A DNA stretch of 47,334 nucleotides from JACQKT01 sp038063055 (GCA_038063055.1 JBBTVY010000002.1:1-47334); one strand, 5' to 3'; counted from the stretch's first letter, positions 7,260-15,835 are shown. The notes: generated by a model from the letters alone, not told the origin. Made by a program: numbers and translations.

Positions 7260-10200
7260 ATGAGCATAAGTAAAAAAATAACATCAGCCGCGCTTACCCT
7301 CACCACCAGCGTGTGGATGTCGGGAGCGCTTTTCTTAGTCCCAGTTGCCCAGGCTCAATCGGCTACTGATTTACAGACGCAGATTGCCAATCTTTTGGCT
7401 CAAATCCAGCAACTGCAGGCACAGCTCAGCTCAACTCAAGGAGTTTCTTCGACATCGTACAACTTCACCCGCAGCCTCACTGTGGGTTCGACGGGCGACG
7501 ACGTCAAAGCTCTCCAGCAATGGTTGAACGGCCAGGGTTACGCAGTTTCTGCGAGCGGCGCTGGTTCTCCGGGCAACGAAACCAAATACTTCGGTCCGGC
7601 TACCAGAGCGGCTGTCGCCAAATGGCAGGCCGCCAACGGCGTCTCGCCGGCAGTCGGCTACTTCGGTCCTATAACCAGAGCTAAAGTCGCCTCAATGGGC
7701 GGCACAGGCACCACGACGGGAGGCACAACCGGCGGAGGAGTAACTCTTCCCGCTCCGGCTTCGGGCCTCAAAGTCGCTCTTTCCGCCAACAACCCGACTC
7801 CGGGTTCACTGATAGGCGGTTCAGCGAGAGCATCGGTTTTGGCCGTGTCTCTTACGGCCGGAACAGCCAGCGGCGTTACCGTTAACGAGTTGAAGTTCAA
7901 GAAAACCGGTGTCGTTTCCGACACCAATATTTCCGGGGCTTACCTCGTCGAGAACGGCAAAGTCATTGCCCAGTACCAGTCGCTTTCCAACGGAGTGCTT
8001 AGTTTCTCCAGTTTGGGATTGAACATAGGCGCCGGGCAGACCAAAGAACTCTGGCTTCAGATTGACGTGTCTTCGGGCGCGACCGCCGGAAACACCGTTT
8101 CTTTCCAGCTGGCTTCAGCGAATGACATTTCTTCCACTGACGCTTCCGGAAATTCGGTGACCGAATCGGGCAGCTTCCCGGTGAGCGGCAATACCTTCAC
8201 GATGACCACGGTATCCAACCCGTCCATCGCGAGCATTACGGTAGCTTCGTCTTCAATCGGCACGAGCCTGACCGCCGGCACCCAGAACAACCTGGTTGGG
8301 GCTTTCACGTTCACCGGCGCGAACAGCAAGACGTATCTCAAGAACATCAAGTTCACCGTAATCGGTTCGGCCAACAAATCTGACATCAGAAACGTCAAGC
8401 TGGTCGTCAACGGCGCCCAGGCGGGCCCGACGCTCGCTTCCGTCGCCTCCGACGGCGCGGCTTACTTCGATTTGTCAGCTTCGCCGGCCACCGTCAACAC
8501 CGGCTCGAACAACGTTCAGGTGTTCGCCGACGTGATGGGTTCGCCTTCGTTCAACTTCCAGTTTGAAGTTTTGAACAGCTACGACGTCTACGCGCTTGAC
8601 TCGCAGTACAACACTGCGGTTACAGCCGGTTCGAACGTCGGCACGCAGGTCAGTATCAGGCAAGGCCAGATAACGGTCAGTCAGGCCACGGATACTCCGA
8701 CCGGCAACATAGCCAAGGGTCAAAACGGCGTCACCTTGGCGAAGTACGTGTTCTACGCCGCGGGTGAAGCCGTCAAAGTCAAATTCTTGAGCTTCACTCT
8801 CGCCTTCGGGGCGGGCGGCACCGGCAACACTCTTGATGCTTACATCAAGAACGTCCATCTGGACGACGACGCCGGCGGACAGCTCGGCACGACCATCAAT
8901 TCGCTGACGAGCACGCTTTCCTGCACCGACGGCACGGAATCAGCCGCAACCACGACCGCCACGAAGTGTTTCGGCAACTCTTCCTCGCCAATCAACTACA
9001 CCATCCCGGCCAACACGACCAGGGTTCTGTCTTTGAGGGGCGACATCCAGTCGGGCGCCAGCTTCACCACAGTAACGGCAAGCTTGGTAGCGGGAGCCAA
9101 CAACAACTTACAGGGCCTGACTTCCAGCCAGACCGCCAACAGCGGCTCGGCTTCGGGCAGCGCTCTGGCCTTGGCTTCGAACGCCATGACAGTTGCCAAA
9201 AACACCGCTCTTGGAGCGCCGACTTACGCGGCCCAGTCCAACGAACGCAAAGTTGGCTCGTACGCTCTGACGGCTTCTTCGGCTGAAGGAGTTTCCGTTT
9301 CCAACGTGACGATTCTGGTGAACTACGGCGTTTCGATGCAGAACCTGAAAGTGAAAGTAGGCGCCACGCAGTTCGGCACCACGCAGGGCACATTGTCGGC
9401 CAACGGTTCGTTCGCTTTCTCCGGCTCCCCGTTCACGGTTCCGGCGGGCGGCACGACTTACGTTGATGTCTACGCCGACCTCCTCTCGACCGCTTCGGGC
9501 ACGCTGACGACAGCCACGACATTGAGCGGCTGCTCGGGTTCGGGAATGAGTTCCTACGCAGCGATTTCCTGCGGCAACACCCCAGGTCAGAACGTGGCCA
9601 TCGCCGGCCAGCCGGCACTTCAGATTTCGGCCGACTCTTCTAATCCGGCCGCTAACCAGATTGTCATGGGCTCGACCGGAAACAGCTTGGCGGCTTTCCT
9701 CTTTGCGGAAACCTCCAACGCCGACAGCGTGAAAATCACGAACATTAGGGTAATCGACTCGGTTAACGCAACTTCAACGTCGACCGGTTTCCAGAATCTT
9801 TGCTTCTACAAGGGAGCGACGCTTCTTGGATGCGCCGGCACGGCGGGAACGAACGGAAGCTCGACCGTTTACTCCTATAACTTCAACTTCACGGACCCGG
9901 TAGTCATTTCCCAGTCCGGTTCGGTCGTCCTTTCTCTTAAAGGCGACGTGGCTTCATTCGTCTCCAGCGGCGCTATTGACAACGAGGCCCACACCTTCAA
10001 GATTGACACTGCAACTGACAGCAATGGTGTCTTGAACGCCACGAGTAGTCTTGTGACTGCCCTCGGCGTGACGTCGAATGCCACTGCAACGGTTGCCACT
10101 TCTTCGCCGAATGGCAACGCGCAGACCATTCTCCGGACGAAGCTCACCGTAACCGGCACTGCGTCTGGCGGAAGCAGCCACACGAGAACGGCTATCGACG

Positions 10201-10703
10201 ACATCGGTACGATTAACTTCGCAGCCGACTCGGCCGGCGCACTGAAGCTCAACTCAGTTACAGTCACCTTCAGCGGTTCCGGTCCTTCGACGACCAACTT
10301 CTATAACACGACGTCCACTGCCGATGGCACCCTTGCCAACAGCGGCGGCAGCCCAGCCAGACAGTGTGCTAACTGTTACGTCACTCTGTACGACGCGGCA
10401 AACGGAATCTCGTACTTCCCGGTTGCTTCAACCTCTGGAAGCGGACTCCTTGCGTTCAACCTTAACGACTACACCATCAGCGGCGGCTCCAGCAAGAGCT
10501 TCACTGTCCGTATAAACACGGCGCAGTCCGGAGTTCTTCAAGCTGCAGCCACTGGCGTGTCCCAGACTTTGTCTGCGACAATCAGTGCCGCGACAAATAT
10601 CAAATGGACTGACGCCATATCGGGAGGTGTTTCCGGACTCAGCATTCCGATAACCACCATTCCTGTTTCCGTCAACTCCGTTTCTTATCCGCAGGGTACG
10701 TAA
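7260..10703 (+). CDS. secreted surface-layer-like protein with peptidoglycan-binding domain
   Basis: This 1147-residue protein is the largest in the window. Residues 1-33 form a signal peptide ending AQAQ, followed by a short Gln-rich coiled coil (37-60). A PG_binding_1-type domain lies at about 66-146 and includes VGSTGDDVKALQQWLN and two YFGP-TRA motifs. A Gly/Thr linker leads to about 950 residues of Ser, Thr, Ala and Gly-rich beta-sandwich-like sequence with repeated features such as VKLVVNGAQ and TVNELKFKKTG. Cys is rare. The codon choice is GC-richer and more uniform than in its neighbours, as in highly expressed genes. The likely role is the main cell-surface or S-layer protein anchored to peptidoglycan. 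The gene has its own leader hairpin and strong terminator. Confidence 0.82.
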   Translation: MSISKKITSAALTLTTSVWMSGALFLVPVAQAQSATDLQTQIANLLAQIQQLQAQLSSTQGVSSTSYNFTRSLTVGSTGDDVKALQQWLNGQGYAVSASGAGSPGNETKYFGPATRAAVAKWQAANGVSPAVGYFGPITRAKVASMGGTGTTTGGTTGGGVTLPAPASGLKVALSANNPTPGSLIGGSARASVLAVSLTAGTASGVTVNELKFKKTGVVSDTNISGAYLVENGKVIAQYQSLSNGVLSFSSLGLNIGAGQTKELWLQIDVSSGATAGNTVSFQLASANDISSTDASGNSVTESGSFPVSGNTFTMTTVSNPSIASITVASSSIGTSLTAGTQNNLVGAFTFTGANSKTYLKNIKFTVIGSANKSDIRNVKLVVNGAQAGPTLASVASDGAAYFDLSASPATVNTGSNNVQVFADVMGSPSFNFQFEVLNSYDVYALDSQYNTAVTAGSNVGTQVSIRQGQITVSQATDTPTGNIAKGQNGVTLAKYVFYAAGEAVKVKFLSFTLAFGAGGTGNTLDAYIKNVHLDDDAGGQLGTTINSLTSTLSCTDGTESAATTTATKCFGNSSSPINYTIPANTTRVLSLRGDIQSGASFTTVTASLVAGANNNLQGLTSSQTANSGSASGSALALASNAMTVAKNTALGAPTYAAQSNERKVGSYALTASSAEGVSVSNVTILVNYGVSMQNLKVKVGATQFGTTQGTLSANGSFAFSGSPFTVPAGGTTYVDVYADLLSTASGTLTTATTLSGCSGSGMSSYAAISCGNTPGQNVAIAGQPALQISADSSNPAANQIVMGSTGNSLAAFLFAETSNADSVKITNIRVIDSVNATSTSTGFQNLCFYKGATLLGCAGTAGTNGSSTVYSYNFNFTDPVVISQSGSVVLSLKGDVASFVSSGAIDNEAHTFKIDTATDSNGVLNATSSLVTALGVTSNATATVATSSPNGNAQTILRTKLTVTGTASGGSSHTRTAIDDIGTINFAADSAGALKLNSVTVTFSGSGPSTTNFYNTTSTADGTLANSGGSPARQCANCYVTLYDAANGISYFPVASTSGSGLLAFNLNDYTISGGSSKSFTVRINTAQSGVLQAAATGVSQTLSATISAATNIKWTDAISGGVSGLSIPITTIPVSVNSVSYPQGT

Positions 10704-10759
10704 GGTTGAGTCGTTCTCTTGAATCCGCCGCTTTGGTGAAGCGCGCGAATTCAAATCAG

Positions 10760-10794
10760 CCCCGCCAGTCCATGGACTGGCGGGGTTTGGTTTT
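10760..10794 (+). terminator. strong terminator after surface-protein gene
   Basis: A perfect 26-base palindrome (10760-10785; arm CCCCGCCAGTCCA) is followed by TTTGGTTTT. It lies 57 bases after the stop codon. Such a strong terminator fits a highly expressed single-gene transcript. Confidence 0.88.
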
Positions 10795-10865
10795 AAGGGA
10801 TTTATCCGTTATGATTTTTACTGCGGTTTTAACGGTTTGGATTATTTTCCCGAGTCGTTAAAAGT

Positions 10866-10899
10866 GTTAACAACTTGAACGATCGTTTAAATTGTTAAC
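10866..10899. promoter_or_regulatory. 34-base double palindrome just upstream of the O-antigen-ligase gene
   Basis: GTTAACAA (10866-10873) and TTGTTAAC (10892-10899) are exact complements, and AACGATCGTT (10878-10887) is palindromic about the same centre. The element ends two bases before the ATG at 10902. It could be a repressor operator or an RNA stem limiting translation. Confidence 0.7.
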
Positions 10900-10901
10900 A
10901 A

Positions 10902-13217
10902 ATGTCTCCTGCAAAAAATGTTTTCCACAAAATGACCGAAAAGTTTCTCCTGAAAGTTATTAAAATTTTCGTTTTCCTCATAGTCATCGGCACGCCGCTT
11001 TTTTATTTTCGGTACGGGGTTTATCCGTACACGCTCGCCAAAATTCTTTTTTTCCAGGCGGCGGTCGAAATTTTGTTTTTCCTGTGGCTGGCTCTCGCGA
11101 TTTCATCGCCCAGATACCGGCCGAAGCCCACCCCCTTGGTTATCGCCGGCGGGGCCTTTTTGGGAATTTATTTCTTGACCTCGCTTACCGGTATCGATTT
11201 TTGGCGAAGCTTCTGGTCGACCTACGAACGGGGAATCGGATTTTTCGCCATGTTTCACCTCGCCGCTTTCGGGCTTGTCCTTTCCTCTCTTTATAAAGAA
11301 CTTCCGTGGAGAAAAATTTTTTATGGTTCGCTGGCCGTTTCGGTCGTCGTCGGCCTGCTTGCTTACATACAGATTTACATTCCGGGCTTGTTGCTCGTAG
11401 AAAACCCGGGCGAGCGCCCGGGCGCGACCTTCGGCAACCCGACCTTTATGACGGGTTATCTGGTTTTGAACGTTTTCCTGTCCGTTTATCTTTTCTTCAT
11501 TTTGATGAAAGAGGCGAAATTGTACGGCCGCATGCCTTACGTGAAATTATTTTTTGTCGCGGCGGCGGGAGCATTCAACGTGTCTGTGATATTTTTCGCC
11601 CAGACGAGGGGAGACATTCTCGGCATGGGCGCCGGTTTTCTTGCGCTCCTTGCCTTTTTCGCTTTTCGGCCGCCGGAGGGAGCGCATGGTTTTTTGGCGA
11701 GCCGGAAAACTTACGCCGTTTCTCTTGCGACTGTCGTATTTTTGGCGGCAACATTTTTCTTCACGATAAATAATCCGTTCTGGGGCAAAATCCCCGGTTT
11801 GGCGCGTTTCCAGTCCATTTCCTTTTCGGAAGACAGTCCGCTTTTCCCGCGTCTTTTGGCTCTTGATATCGGCTGGAAAGGGTTTTTGGAAAAGCCGGTT
11901 CTCGGCTGGGGACCGGGAAATTTCGCGCCGCTCTTCGACCGATACTACGACCCGCGCGTGCTGAAACTTTCCTACAAGGAGACGCACGCCGATAAGCCTC
12001 ATAATTTCCTTGTGGAATACGCCGATTCAGGCGGTATTATTTTATTCCTGGCGCTTCTTTCTTTGTTCGGCGCCGCCGCTTACGAGGCAATGAAACAAAA
12101 AGACAAACTATGGCGAGCGGTTTTTATCGCCGCCTTGGTCTCGTATGTGGTCGGCCAGTCATTCTTTTTTGAAACAATCGGTCCGCTTTTGATGTTTTAC
12201 CTCTTTTTTGGCGCGACTAACGGGTCTTTCCGCGAAAAGCCGGCCGAAGTCGCCGGCGGAAACGATTCTGCCGGACAATTTTCGGGAGGTTCAAGAATAT
12301 CGGGCGCCGTTCTCGGTTCGTGCCTGGCCCTTGCGGCTGTTCCTGTTTATGCCGTAAACATCCAATCGCTTATGGCTTCATACCATCAATACGAAGGATT
12401 CCAGAAATTTTTGAGCCAGGATATTTTTTTCGGACTCCGTTCGTTCGAAAACGCAGGAAATATCTGGAGCCCTTACTCGTGGAATTTCAAGCGCGACTAC
12501 GCAATTGCCGTCGCCGGTCAATATTTCAATTATCCCGGAACCGTGTCCGACGAAGACGTTCTGAAGGCGGTTCAGGCGATGGAAAAAGTCCGCGACCAGC
12601 ATCCGGAAGACGCTTTCAATCATTACGCCCTGGTTAATCTTTACAACGAAGTGGCAAAAATAAATCCGAAGGAATTTACTCAAAAGGCGGAAGACGAAGC
12701 GAGAATAGCGCTCGAAATAAGCCCGAATCGCCAGGAAACCTATTTTTATCTTGCGAAGACAAAAACCATTGAAGGGGATTACGCCGGCGCGCTTTCCATA
12801 CTGAAGCGGGTTCTGGATTATTCGCCGGGAGTTCCCGACGCACATTTTTACTACGGCATTATGGCTTACGCTACGGGCGATAAAACGGCCGGATACAATG
12901 AAATCAAAGCCGCGATCGCAATGGGCCGCGAGTGGAGCACGTTTTACGAGCCGAGGGTTGTCGCCGGATTTTTCGCAGATTCCGGGTATCTGGACGAGGC
13001 TACTGAGCTTTACAAGCTTGCATGGGAAATGTCCGGGCGAACGGATGTCGAAACGGAAATCAAGCTCGGCGTCGCTTATTTTTACGGCGGAAAATACGAC
13101 GATGCCAAATTGCATCTTGAAAACGCAATTAAAAAATTCGACATAGTCAAAAGCCCTTCCTACGACCAGCTTGAACCGATTTTCAGGCAACTCGGCATCA
13201 ATCCGGCGGGACACTGA
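10902..13217 (+). CDS. O-antigen-ligase-like (Wzy_C) membrane protein with C-terminal TPR repeats
   Basis: The 771-residue protein has about eleven or twelve transmembrane segments in its first 480 residues. The Wzy_C/WaaL-type region lies at about 190-400, with QTRGDILGMGAGF and the large periplasmic loop containing KPVLGWGPGNFAPLF and HADKPHNFLVEYADSGG, where the WaaL-type His and Arg residues lie. After a further TM segment at about 465-485, tetratricopeptide repeats run from about 565 to 765 (NHYALVNLYNE, YFYLAKTKTIEGDYAGAL, DAHFYYGIMAYATGDK). Such proteins transfer lipid-linked glycans to lipid or protein acceptors. Because it follows the surface protein and lies near the pilus locus, a protein O-glycosylation role is attractive but unproven. 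Confidence 0.8.
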   Translation: MSPAKNVFHKMTEKFLLKVIKIFVFLIVIGTPLFYFRYGVYPYTLAKILFFQAAVEILFFLWLALAISSPRYRPKPTPLVIAGGAFLGIYFLTSLTGIDFWRSFWSTYERGIGFFAMFHLAAFGLVLSSLYKELPWRKIFYGSLAVSVVVGLLAYIQIYIPGLLLVENPGERPGATFGNPTFMTGYLVLNVFLSVYLFFILMKEAKLYGRMPYVKLFFVAAAGAFNVSVIFFAQTRGDILGMGAGFLALLAFFAFRPPEGAHGFLASRKTYAVSLATVVFLAATFFFTINNPFWGKIPGLARFQSISFSEDSPLFPRLLALDIGWKGFLEKPVLGWGPGNFAPLFDRYYDPRVLKLSYKETHADKPHNFLVEYADSGGIILFLALLSLFGAAAYEAMKQKDKLWRAVFIAALVSYVVGQSFFFETIGPLLMFYLFFGATNGSFREKPAEVAGGNDSAGQFSGGSRISGAVLGSCLALAAVPVYAVNIQSLMASYHQYEGFQKFLSQDIFFGLRSFENAGNIWSPYSWNFKRDYAIAVAGQYFNYPGTVSDEDVLKAVQAMEKVRDQHPEDAFNHYALVNLYNEVAKINPKEFTQKAEDEARIALEISPNRQETYFYLAKTKTIEGDYAGALSILKRVLDYSPGVPDAHFYYGIMAYATGDKTAGYNEIKAAIAMGREWSTFYEPRVVAGFFADSGYLDEATELYKLAWEMSGRTDVETEIKLGVAYFYGGKYDDAKLHLENAIKKFDIVKSPSYDQLEPIFRQLGINPAGH

Positions 13218-13234
13218 TGTTAATTTTGACAGGA

Positions 13235-13263
13235 TTGGCGTTTTGACGCGATTTTGCTATACT
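13235..13263 (+). promoter_or_regulatory. promoter of the HU gene
   Basis: TTGGCG (13235-13240), a 17-base spacer and TATACT (13258-13263) form a sigma70-type promoter, with an extended -10 (TGC before TATACT). It lies 17 bases after the preceding stop codon. The expected transcript starts with the hairpin repeat at 13280. Confidence 0.75.
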
Positions 13264-13279
13264 TAATTCCAACAAAAGA

Positions 13280-13317
13280 TTAACCCCCAAATTTTTTCCG
13301 AAAATTTAGGCGGGTAA
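13280..13317 (+). repeat. ACCC..CCAAA / GGnGGGTAAA hairpin element, copy 3, leader of HU gene
   Basis: TTAACCCCCAAATTTT is followed by CCGAAAATTTAGGCGGGTAAA-type sequence, the same layout as the copies at 7034 and 7194. It falls just downstream of the predicted HU transcription start, so it is probably a 5'-leader stem-loop of the mRNA. Confidence 0.7.
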
Positions 13318-13351
13318 AAAGGTCGGTTTACGTTTCCAACAATTTATTAAA

Positions 13352-13627
13352 ATGACCAAAGATGGATTAGTCGAGGCAGTAATGAAAGCGGCCGGTTTTG
13401 AAACAAAGGCCGTGGCTCACCGTGCCGTCGAAGCGGTCTTCGACAGCATCGTAAAGACGCTGGGCCGGGGCGAAGATGTCGCCATCACCGGTTTCGGAAC
13501 TTTCCGCGTCGTCAAGCGGGCCGCGCGCCAGGGTCGCAACCCGAAAACAGGCGAAACAATCCAGATTGCGGCTTCAACAAAGCCGAAATTCCGCGCCGGC
13601 AAGGTTCTCAAAGAAGCAGTAAAGTAA
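13352..13627 (+). CDS. HU-family DNA-binding protein
   Basis: HU is a dimeric histone-like protein that bends DNA and organises the nucleoid. The 91-residue length is standard. The family signature GFGTFRVVKRAARQGRNPKT is present at about residues 48-67, followed by the beta-arm with the conserved NP dipeptide and the C-terminal helix KFRAGKVLKEAV. The ATG at 13352 gives the usual N-terminus TKDGLVEAV. The gene stands alone with its own promoter, a leader hairpin shared with the surface-protein gene, and a terminator, as expected for a high-output gene. Confidence 0.95.
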   Translation: MTKDGLVEAVMKAAGFETKAVAHRAVEAVFDSIVKTLGRGEDVAITGFGTFRVVKRAARQGRNPKTGETIQIAASTKPKFRAGKVLKEAVK

Positions 13628-13642
13628 ACGGCGTCTGATTTG

Positions 13643-13681
13643 AAAATAAAAGCCCTTCCTTAAAGGAAGGGCTTTTATTTT
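13643..13681. terminator. bidirectional terminator between HU and the convergent minus-strand genes
   Basis: AAAATAAAAGCCCTTCCTT and its exact complement form a 19-base inverted repeat with an essentially central turn. It ends four bases from the stop codon of the minus-strand gene and has T runs on both strands, so it can serve both transcripts. Confidence 0.88.
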
Positions 13682-13684
13682 CGC

Positions 13685-14467
13685 TTACTTGGCGCTGGAT
13701 ATTATTTCCTGCGCTTCTTTGCTGATATCGAAAAAGTTCTGATACGCGTCTTTCAAATACCGGAGAGATGATACCATCAGGTCGGAGGCGTCATTCGGCC
13801 AAGCAAGCCTTTTGAAAATATTTTTCACAGAGTCGTTGTTTTCGCCGGCCAGACGGAGGTTTTTTCTCGCCTGATTTAAAATGTCGCTTATTTTTTGATT
13901 GTCTGCCAGACCAAGCGTTTTAAGCGTCAAGCTTATCTGGTTAAATCTGTTTTGCGTGATTTGGAGAATATCCTGGTTTTTGGCGAAAATAAGAAAATTT
14001 TTGCCGAGTTCGTCCATCGGAACATAATTCGAATCTCTCCAAATTCTCAAGTTTGCCGAAAATATTTTACTGCCTTCGATTCCGAGGTCTTTTATTGCGT
14101 CCTTTTGGATTCGATAATATGAAATTATTTCATCCAATCTTGAAAGAATCCTGTTCCGGTCGTCGCGTATCTCCGGATAGTTCGCCTGCGCCGATTTTAC
14201 GTTGGATTGAATTTCCAAAGCCTCGCCTATGGCGCAGTCAGTCGCCAGGTTCAGGATTTCTTTTCTGACATCAAGTTCTTTCCTTACGTTTTCCTGGCTG
14301 TAGTTTTCTCGGGAATCGGTTCCGGCCATGGAAAGATTTTTGAGGCCTTGCCTGAAATCGCAGTTGTTTTCGGCGTAAACCTTGCTGTTTGCCGAATAAA
14401 AGGGCGTTGCCGCCAGCGCCGCTGCGGCGAAAACGCCAAAAACTATAGTATAGATGCTTTTATTCAT
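13685..14467 (-). CDS. secreted or membrane-anchored helical protein of unknown function
   Basis: The 260-residue protein begins with NKSIYTIVFGVFAAAALAA, a signal peptide or anchor, and then is almost entirely polar and helical, with an NNCDFRQGLKNL segment and long stretches predicted to form helices. Two Cys residues (in NNCDF and ATDCAIG) could pair. It is the last gene of a minus-strand group sigma factor / TM protein / this protein. In related bacteria ECF sigma genes are often followed by envelope proteins of this type, so a role in the sigma-controlled envelope response is plausible. I cannot name a family. Confidence 0.7.
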   Translation of the reverse strand: MNKSIYTIVFGVFAAAALAATPFYSANSKVYAENNCDFRQGLKNLSMAGTDSRENYSQENVRKELDVRKEILNLATDCAIGEALEIQSNVKSAQANYPEIRDDRNRILSRLDEIISYYRIQKDAIKDLGIEGSKIFSANLRIWRDSNYVPMDELGKNFLIFAKNQDILQITQNRFNQISLTLKTLGLADNQKISDILNQARKNLRLAGENNDSVKNIFKRLAWPNDASDLMVSSLRYLKDAYQNFFDISKEAQEIISSAK

Positions 14468-14470
14468 AAT

Positions 14471-14971
14471 TTACCGGGAAAGCGCGTCAAGAACCGAGTC
14501 GATTGTCGGCTTGGTGGAAGTCGTTTCGGCGCTCCCCAGGCTGGCGTTAATCTCGTTTTGCGTCGGCACAGTGGCGGCTTTCGGGGATTTTACTTCCGGC
14601 GGAGCGGCGCTAACGGTGCTTGTTTTGTTTTCCAGGCCGAGAATGTCGTTATAAAAAACATTGGTGAGTTCTATTTGCGCGTCTATCGCCTGGGCCTCGG
14701 CTCTGAGCCCGCCGATATCAACAACCGAAGTTTTTGCCGGCGACAGTATTTTTAAAATCGAGAAACTTCCTATCGCCAAAAGGAGCATTACGGCCGTCAT
14801 GGCGATAGACCAGCCGGAGCGGAAAACGCCAGCCGCTATTTCCCTGGAGGCCAGCGAAAAACCGGCCAGCTTGTCGTTGCCTTGACTTAGGATAACTATC
14901 TTGGACTTTCTCGTATAATCCGAGTCGGCCCCGAGATGTTTAAATTTTTTTAGAAGTTCAATTGGTTCCAT
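14471..14971 (-). CDS. single-pass membrane protein, possible anti-sigma factor
   Basis: The 166-residue protein has a cytosolic N-terminal part of about 55 residues, one transmembrane helix at about 56-77 (IAMTAVMLLLAIGSFSIL) and an extracytoplasmic Ala, Thr and Pro-rich tail. It lies immediately downstream of an ECF sigma factor and upstream of a secreted helical protein, four bases away. Position and topology fit a membrane anti-sigma factor, but no zinc-binding anti-sigma motif is seen, so this is inference from context. Its ATG directly follows the arm of an inverted-repeat element. Confidence 0.68.
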   Translation of the reverse strand: MEPIELLKKFKHLGADSDYTRKSKIVILSQGNDKLAGFSLASREIAAGVFRSGWSIAMTAVMLLLAIGSFSILKILSPAKTSVVDIGGLRAEAQAIDAQIELTNVFYNDILGLENKTSTVSAAPPEVKSPKAATVPTQNEINASLGSAETTSTKPTIDSVLDALSR

Positions 14972-15106
14972 GCCAGGTAGTAGAAATTCGACTAAATTTG
15001 TTTTATGACTTCGATATTTTATCTTTACGTTATTTCAACCAGATAACAATTATTCGACTCCTATCATTTTGCGCTTTGCGCGGCAGTCGAATTTTCACTG
15101 CCCGGC
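14972..15106 (-). repeat. AGGTAGTnGAAATTCGACT paired inverted-repeat element, copy A
   Basis: Arms at 14972-14993 and 15085-15106 match as an inverted repeat at 18 of 22 positions. On the minus strand the first arm lies in the last codons of the sigma factor (encoding GSENSTA) and the second arm ends immediately before the ATG at 14971. Copy B with nearly identical arms lies at 15695-15835. Confidence 0.8.
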
Positions 15107-15645
15107 ATTTTTTTTTCCAAAACTTTTTTCAATTCCTTGACCGCCCTGTGCTGCATGAGCTTTACCGCTCCTTCGCTTTTTTCAACCGTCGCGGCGACTT
15201 CTTTTACGGAAAGGTCTTCCACGAACCTCATTATCAGGACGTCCTGATAATCCTGTTTTAGTTCTTTCATCGCCTTCATTACGCGTTCGAGCTGGATTTT
15301 TTCTTCCAGGTTTTTCTCATTCAGCCCGAAATCCGAGAAGTATTCTTCATCAACTATTTCCAAACCAACTTCCTGTTTCTTGGTTCGATAACGGTCGATT
15401 ATCTGGTTTCTCGCGATGCGGTAGAGCCAGCTTGAAAAAGGGAATCCCAAATCCTTGTAGTTTGAAATGTTCTGCCAGGCGTTAAGAAATACCTGATGAG
15501 TAAGGTCCTCGGCGTCCTCACGACGGCCGATTTTGATCAGAACGAACCGGTATATTTTGGGCTGGTAATGGTCATAAAGCAGGCCAAAAGCCGAGGCCTT
15601 ACCCCTGACGGCGTTCTCTATTAACTTTATTTCGCCATCTAACAT
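15064..15645 (-). CDS. ECF-type RNA polymerase sigma factor
   Basis: This directs RNA polymerase to a small regulon, typically of envelope genes. The 193-residue protein has region 2 (AFGLLYDHYQPKIYRFVLIK, DAEDLTHQVFLNAW, PFSSWLYRIARNQIIDRYR) and region 4 (ELKQDYQDVLIMRFVEDLS, KEVAATVEKSEGAVK) separated by a short linker, and no region 1 or 3. The ATG at 15645 is chosen over an in-frame start at 15684 because the family begins close to region 2. The last residues, PGSENSTAAQSAK, are encoded by the arm of an inverted repeat and look like a repeat-derived tail. Two envelope proteins follow in the same direction. Confidence 0.9.
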   Translation of the reverse strand: MLDGEIKLIENAVRGKASAFGLLYDHYQPKIYRFVLIKIGRREDAEDLTHQVFLNAWQNISNYKDLGFPFSSWLYRIARNQIIDRYRTKKQEVGLEIVDEEYFSDFGLNEKNLEEKIQLERVMKAMKELKQDYQDVLIMRFVEDLSVKEVAATVEKSEGAVKLMQHRAVKELKKVLEKKMPGSENSTAAQSAK

Positions 15646-15694
15646 TGAAAACGATATAAAAAGGCGCCGGTTACTTGGAGCCACAATGACTATT

Positions 15695-15835
15695 ATATCA
15701 GGTAGTGGAAATTCGACTTCGGCAGTTTTTCACATTCGCATTTCTCAATATCGATGAAATAAGCAACATAATCGTAAATAATAACCGCTTTTTGCCATTT
15801 GATGAACGGGCGGTCGAATTTTCACTACCTGATAT
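15695..15835 (-). repeat. AGGTAGTnGAAATTCGACT paired inverted-repeat element, copy B
   Basis: Arms at 15695-15717 and 15813-15835 are inverted copies with 22 of 23 positions matching. The 95-base centre is AT-rich and not similar to the centre of copy A. It lies between tRNA-Gly and the sigma-factor gene, about 50 bases before that gene's start. Confidence 0.85.

Noticed and set aside
12378..13214. 278-residue open frame on the minus strand opposite the O-antigen-ligase/TPR gene
   Set aside because: It is an antisense shadow with Phe and Arg-rich non-protein-like composition. The plus strand has clear TPR motifs.
14972..15835. Composite transposon formed by the two inverted-repeat elements around the sigma gene
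   Set aside because: No transposase lies between them, no target-site duplication is visible and the interiors are unrelated.
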